From NCBI GenBank assembly GCA_016295615.1, contig JAEDKW010000043.1, forward strand, positions 1-9,160: a stretch of 9,160 nucleotides of DNA. The letters are read 5' to 3'. The stretch is from Oscillospiraceae bacterium. Lineage in GTDB: Bacteria > Bacillota > Clostridia > Oscillospirales > Oscillospiraceae. Position numbers and translations under genes: made by a program. The notes beneath the pieces are model-generated. The model was given only the letters and a program-made list of their open reading frames with translations. It ran no database searches and was not told the origin of the DNA. Numbering within the stretch: the stretch's first letter is position 1; every line of letters begins with the position of its first letter. Shown here in pieces: positions 6,651 through 9,160 of this stretch.

Positions 6651-8010
6651 CTTTTCCTGAATTCAGCGTAAGCTCTTTCGCTTTTTTGAGGCTGTATGCG
6701 CCCTCAATGAGCACGAGCAGCGCCCAGCCGGTGACGACGGAAACACAGATGCCCGTGATCCCCAAAACCGGCACAAGCAGGTAGGATAACACGACGCGCA
6801 CGACCACCTGCAGCAGCGATGCGATCATTGTCAGGCGCAGCCGACCGAGCCCGCGGAAGAAGCTCTGTATGACCTCGCCGAAAAACGAAAACAAATAGAA
6901 AAAAGCCATCGTGCCGGTGTACTTCGCGCCCGCGGCAATGACCGCGGCATTGTCGGAAAAGATCCCGATGATCTGCCTTGGGAAAAGGAAGCAGACTGTG
7001 CCGAGAAGCATCGCCATCACAAGCTCCACACGCAGGGAAACGTAGTAAAACCGCTGCACCCGCGCCTGATCTCCGCGTCCCAGATTCTGCGAAAGGCACA
7101 CGACCATCGCCGCCGCGATCCCCTGCGAGAAGCAGAAGAGGAATTGCTCGGTGCGCATTCCCATGTTGTAGCCGGTGACGACCTGCTCACCGAGACCGGT
7201 AAGCGTTCCCTGCACCAGCAGCCGCCCGATGCACACCACCGCCTGCTGCAGCGCCGCCGCCCAGGCAAAGCCGAGCAGCATTTTGCCGCTGCGCGCGTCA
7301 AGCTGCAGCTCCCTGCGTCCGAGTGACAGCTGCGGAATGTTCCGATGGGTAAAACGAATGAGCCAAACGCCGGAAAGCATCTGGCAAAACACGGTCGAAT
7401 ACGCAACGCCGCGGATCCCCATTTGAAATACTCCGATGAGCAGCACATCAAGCAGCGCATGGAGCGCCGAGGAAACGAGCAGCACGATAAACGGCGTGCG
7501 GGAGTCTCCGTAAGCGCGCAGCAGCGAAGCGTAGTAGTGATAGAGATAGCAGCAGATCAGACCGATGAGAATGACCGTCAGGTACAGCATCGCCTGCGCG
7601 CAAGCCTCCGCGCTGTTCCCCTGCGCAAGAAGGATCCTTCTGCCAAACACGAGCCCGAGCACGGAAAACAGCACCGTGATCGCACTGCCGCCCAAAAGCG
7701 CCGTCGCGTGCGCGAGCCTGAGCCGCTCCCAGTCCCGCGCGCCGCAGAGCTGTCCGGTCAGTACGCCCACGCCGATCGTTCCGCCGATGATCAGCGCGTA
7801 GAGTATATCCATCACCGGCGACGCAATGCTGATGCCGGAGAGCGGCAGATCACCGAGAAACCGTCCGACTACGATGGCGTCGACAATGTTGTAAAGCTGC
7901 TGAAACACATTGCCGAGAACAATGGGAACGGCAAACCGCAAAAGCGCCGGCAGCGGTTTTCCGGAAAGCAGCGCTTCGCTTTTATTCAATTCTGCCGCGG
8001 CTTGTCCCAC
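6631..8010 (-). CDS. MATE-family multidrug/toxin exporter
   Basis: A 459-residue membrane protein, the normal length for MATE transporters, with about twelve hydrophobic segments in two homologous halves. The first half has RFAVPIVLGNVFQQLYNIVD then IVVGRFLG (residues 25-53) and GQLCGARDWERL (86-97). The second repeats this logic with TGYNMGMRTEQF and CLSQNLGRGD. These proteins export cationic drugs, metabolites or other solutes in exchange for Na+ or H+; the substrate here is unknown. Translation probably starts at the GTG at 8010, because an in-frame TGA lies only nine bases upstream; the Shine-Dalgarno (GTGAGGG) is weak and close. It begins 21 bases after the FTR-like gene with no terminator between, so it appears to be the last gene of the redox operon. 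Confidence 0.9.
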   Translation of the reverse strand: MGQAAAELNKSEALLSGKPLPALLRFAVPIVLGNVFQQLYNIVDAIVVGRFLGDLPLSGISIASPVMDILYALIIGGTIGVGVLTGQLCGARDWERLRLAHATALLGGSAITVLFSVLGLVFGRRILLAQGNSAEACAQAMLYLTVILIGLICCYLYHYYASLLRAYGDSRTPFIVLLVSSALHALLDVLLIGVFQMGIRGVAYSTVFCQMLSGVWLIRFTHRNIPQLSLGRRELQLDARSGKMLLGFAWAAALQQAVVCIGRLLVQGTLTGLGEQVVTGYNMGMRTEQFLFCFSQGIAAAMVVCLSQNLGRGDQARVQRFYYVSLRVELVMAMLLGTVCFLFPRQIIGIFSDNAAVIAAGAKYTGTMAFFYLFSFFGEVIQSFFRGLGRLRLTMIASLLQVVVRVVLSYLLVPVLGITGICVSVVTGWALLVLIEGAYSLKKAKELTLNSGKEAMTVG

Positions 8011-8031
8011 GTGCCCTCACTTCGTTTCTCT

Positions 8032-8229
8032 CTATTTCTCTTTATAATACAGTCTGCAATGGCAGAACCCCTCAAAGTCCGGATCCGCGATCTGCTCGCG
8101 GAACTCTCTGCACATGCAGATGTTGTCCTCTGTCTTTTGCAGCCTGCAGGGGCAGTAGCCGTCCTTGCGCCTGAGCCCCTCGCGGAGTCTTGCCACGGTC
8201 TCCGCATCCGGATTGAATATGATTTTCAT
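8032..8229 (-). CDS. Small ferredoxin:thioredoxin reductase (FTR) catalytic-subunit-like protein
   Basis: A 65-residue soluble protein carrying the signature CPC (26-28), CMC (38-40), CHC (56-58). In FTR catalytic subunits four such cysteines hold a [4Fe-4S] cluster and two form the redox-active disulphide that reduces thioredoxin. By order, Cys26, 38, 40 and 56 would be cluster ligands and Cys28/Cys58 the disulphide (inference). It is much shorter than plant and cyanobacterial FTR-beta, and its middle CxC is shifted. The start at 8229 follows AGAGGA (8238-8243) with eight bases spacing. That site overlaps the stop of the upstream thioredoxin-fusion gene, only 13 bases away, so the two are translationally linked. 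The partner thioredoxin is therefore probably the upstream gene's domain. No variable (alpha) subunit or ferredoxin gene is in the window. Confidence 0.85.
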   Translation of the reverse strand: MKIIFNPDAETVARLREGLRRKDGYCPCRLQKTEDNICMCREFREQIADPDFEGFCHCRLYYKEK

Positions 8230-8242
8230 TTTGCTTTTCCTC

Positions 8243-8983
8243 TCAGCGGCAGCTGTTGAGCATGCTGCGGATATCCTCCTTCCCGTGTACGCCGACCATG
8301 CCGGTGAGCGTGCGGCGGTCCTGCACCACGGCAAGCGTGGGAATCGAGTCAATGCCGAACATGGAAGCAAGAGCGGGCTGCTCGTCAACGTTGACTTTGC
8401 AGAATTTGACCTTGTCCTCTTCCTTGCTCAGCTCTTCAAACACGGGCGCCATCATCCTGCACGGCTGGCACCACTCCGCCCAGAAGTCGATGACAATAAG
8501 GCCCGGGTCGTCAAGCACCTCCTGCTGGAAGTTCTCCTCCGTCAGGTGGACGATCTGCGTAAAGGTGCGCGTCTCCTCATACGGCTCGCGGTCTTCGCCG
8601 TGGCAGCCGCCGCAGCTTCCGCAGCAGCCGCCGCAGGCGGATCCCCCGTCATGCTGCTCACAGCTTGAGCCGGTCGTAAAGTCGAGCGAACCGTCAAGAA
8701 ACTGCTCGACCACCTCGTCCGCCTTACCGGAGACATTGGAGCACAGCAGGATATGCGCTGCCTCGACCGCCTCGCGCGCACCGTCGCCGATGCTGTCGCA
8801 GATGAGCAGATCCACGCCGCGCTTTTTCAGGTATCCTGCTACCGCCTCGTGGCTCGCGTCCTCTATCTTCACGATCTCACTTTCGATCGGTTTGAAATCC
8901 TCCGCCGTGTAAATCTTAAATTCGGCAGCATGTCCAAAATGCGGGAACACTTCGCCGTTTTCGTACGGGACAGCAATTTTCAT
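8243..8983 (-). CDS. NifX/NifB-type Fe-Mo cofactor-binding domain fused to thioredoxin
   Basis: A 246-residue cytoplasmic fusion. Residues 1-~105 (MKIAVPYENGEVFPHFGHAAEF, then GYLKKRGVDLLICDSIGDGA) match the dinitrogenase iron-molybdenum cofactor biosynthesis domain (NifX/NifB C-terminal, PF02579 type). Residues 108-127 form a linker with six cysteines in a Gly-rich run (CGGCC, CGGC). Residues ~140-246 are a thioredoxin fold with the active site WCQPC (Cys172, Cys175) and the cis-proline loop SIPT (Pro215). The start at 8983 is set by GGAGG seven bases upstream; an in-frame ATG at 9043 lacks one. It heads an operon with the FTR-like protein and the MATE exporter. A thiol-disulphide or metal-cluster redox role is likely. 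No nif structural gene is in the window, so involvement in nitrogen fixation is not indicated. The domain calls are strong; the cellular role is inferred. Confidence 0.87.
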   Translation of the reverse strand: MKIAVPYENGEVFPHFGHAAEFKIYTAEDFKPIESEIVKIEDASHEAVAGYLKKRGVDLLICDSIGDGAREAVEAAHILLCSNVSGKADEVVEQFLDGSLDFTTGSSCEQHDGGSACGGCCGSCGGCHGEDREPYEETRTFTQIVHLTEENFQQEVLDDPGLIVIDFWAEWCQPCRMMAPVFEELSKEEDKVKFCKVNVDEQPALASMFGIDSIPTLAVVQDRRTLTGMVGVHGKEDIRSMLNSCR

Positions 8984-9062
8984 GGTCTTTCCTCCATTTT
9001 CGGTTTTGCAATGTCTGATATGCGGCAGCCGTGCGCCGCGCATTTGCTTTTGTACTTTTCAG

Positions 9063-9089
9063 CTTATCACAGTTTGTGCATTCATTCAA
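9063..9089 (-). promoter_or_regulatory. Possible weak promoter of the NifX-thioredoxin operon
   Basis: On the minus strand TTGAAT (9084-9089) is followed, after 15 bases, by GATAAG (9063-9068), or after 17 by TAAGCT. Both -10 matches are poor. It is the best candidate found in the upstream region, and the start codon is 80 bases further along. The region 8984-9160 shows no convincing gene. Confidence 0.25.
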
Positions 9090-9130
9090 CCCGATATCCG
9101 TCGAAAATTTTATCCTTCTGCATCTTTTCC

Positions 9131-9159
9131 TTGCGTATTGATCCTGTTTTCGATACAAT
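9131..9159 (+). promoter_or_regulatory. Possible rightward promoter at the window edge
   Basis: TTGCGT (9131-9136), a 17-base spacer and TACAAT (9154-9159) resemble a sigma-A promoter: the -10 matches five of six bases, the -35 three of six. It would transcribe a gene beyond the window, divergent from the redox operon. Confidence 0.35.
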
Positions 9160-9160
9160 G

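Noticed and set aside
8108..8154. Cys-rich CPC/CMC region considered as a rubredoxin or zinc ribbon
   Set aside because: Three CxC pairs ending in CHC fit the FTR catalytic pattern, whereas rubredoxins and zinc ribbons use CxxC pairs.
7345..8259. Plus-strand open frame (304 codons) across the MATE and FTR-like genes
   Set aside because: It is antisense to two supported genes; its translation is charged and repetitive with no family resemblance.
8230..8388. Upstream extension of the FTR-like gene to an ATG at 8388
   Set aside because: The extra residues overlap the thioredoxin coding region in another frame and look non-coding. The ATG at 8229 has the ribosome site.
8603..8662. Cys/Gly-rich coding run considered as a frameshift or simple-sequence repeat
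   Set aside because: The frame stays open on both sides into recognised domains, and Cys/Gly tails are common after NifX-like domains in clostridial proteins.
9020..9043. GC-rich imperfect hairpin (ATGCGGC...GCCGCGCAT) in the 5' leader of the redox operon
   Set aside because: It needs a two-base bulge, has no T tract, and matches no riboswitch fold I recognise; likely chance pairing in GC-rich DNA.
8916..9158. Minus-strand 80-codon frame upstream of and overlapping the NifX-thioredoxin gene
   Set aside because: It runs into the fusion gene in the wrong frame, has no recognisable domain and no good ribosome site. The Cys residues are incidental.

Overview
The window is GC-rich, gene-dense bacterial DNA with strong AGGAGG-type Shine-Dalgarno sites. 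Its protein families (BmpA/YufO-type ABC transporter, GT4 glycosyltransferase, NifX-like and FTR-like small redox proteins) suggest an anaerobic Clostridia-type Firmicute, probably close to the Oscillospiraceae/Ruminococcaceae. That assignment is inferred from protein style and base composition, not from a marker gene. No rRNA, tRNA, CRISPR array, insertion sequence or phage gene is visible. No gene-free stretch reaches 300 bases; the longest is the 177 bp at the right edge.

Region 1 (1-4083, + strand) looks like a purine or nucleoside uptake and salvage unit. It starts inside the C-terminal half of a double-domain ABC ATPase. Two BPD_transp_2-type permeases follow, and each of the three genes meets the next at a one-base TAATG stop/start overlap. 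A strong hairpin with a T tract then separates the second permease from an amidohydrolase that closely resembles 8-oxoguanine deaminase (TrzA/AtzC family). The substrate-binding lipoprotein and the first ATPase domain must lie to the left of the window.

Region 2 (4109-6650) holds a minus-strand GT4 glycosyltransferase with a long charged, probably coiled-coil tail, and a divergent plus-strand RluA-family pseudouridine synthase. The two share a 95-bp promoter region. A perfect bidirectional terminator separates the glycosyltransferase from the convergent deaminase. A second hairpin, covering both stop codons, lies where the pseudouridine synthase meets the convergent MATE gene.

Region 3 (6631-8983, - strand) is an apparent three-gene operon, transcribed right to left. 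Its first gene fuses a NifX/NifB-type Fe-Mo cofactor-binding domain, a Cys/Gly-rich linker and a thioredoxin domain (WCQPC). The second encodes a 65-residue protein with the six-cysteine CPC...CMC...CHC pattern of the ferredoxin:thioredoxin reductase catalytic subunit. The third is a MATE-family exporter. The fused thioredoxin beside a miniature FTR-like protein suggests a ferredoxin-linked thiol/metal-cluster redox module and is the most interesting part of the window. A promoter-like element at the extreme right edge points rightward, out of the window.
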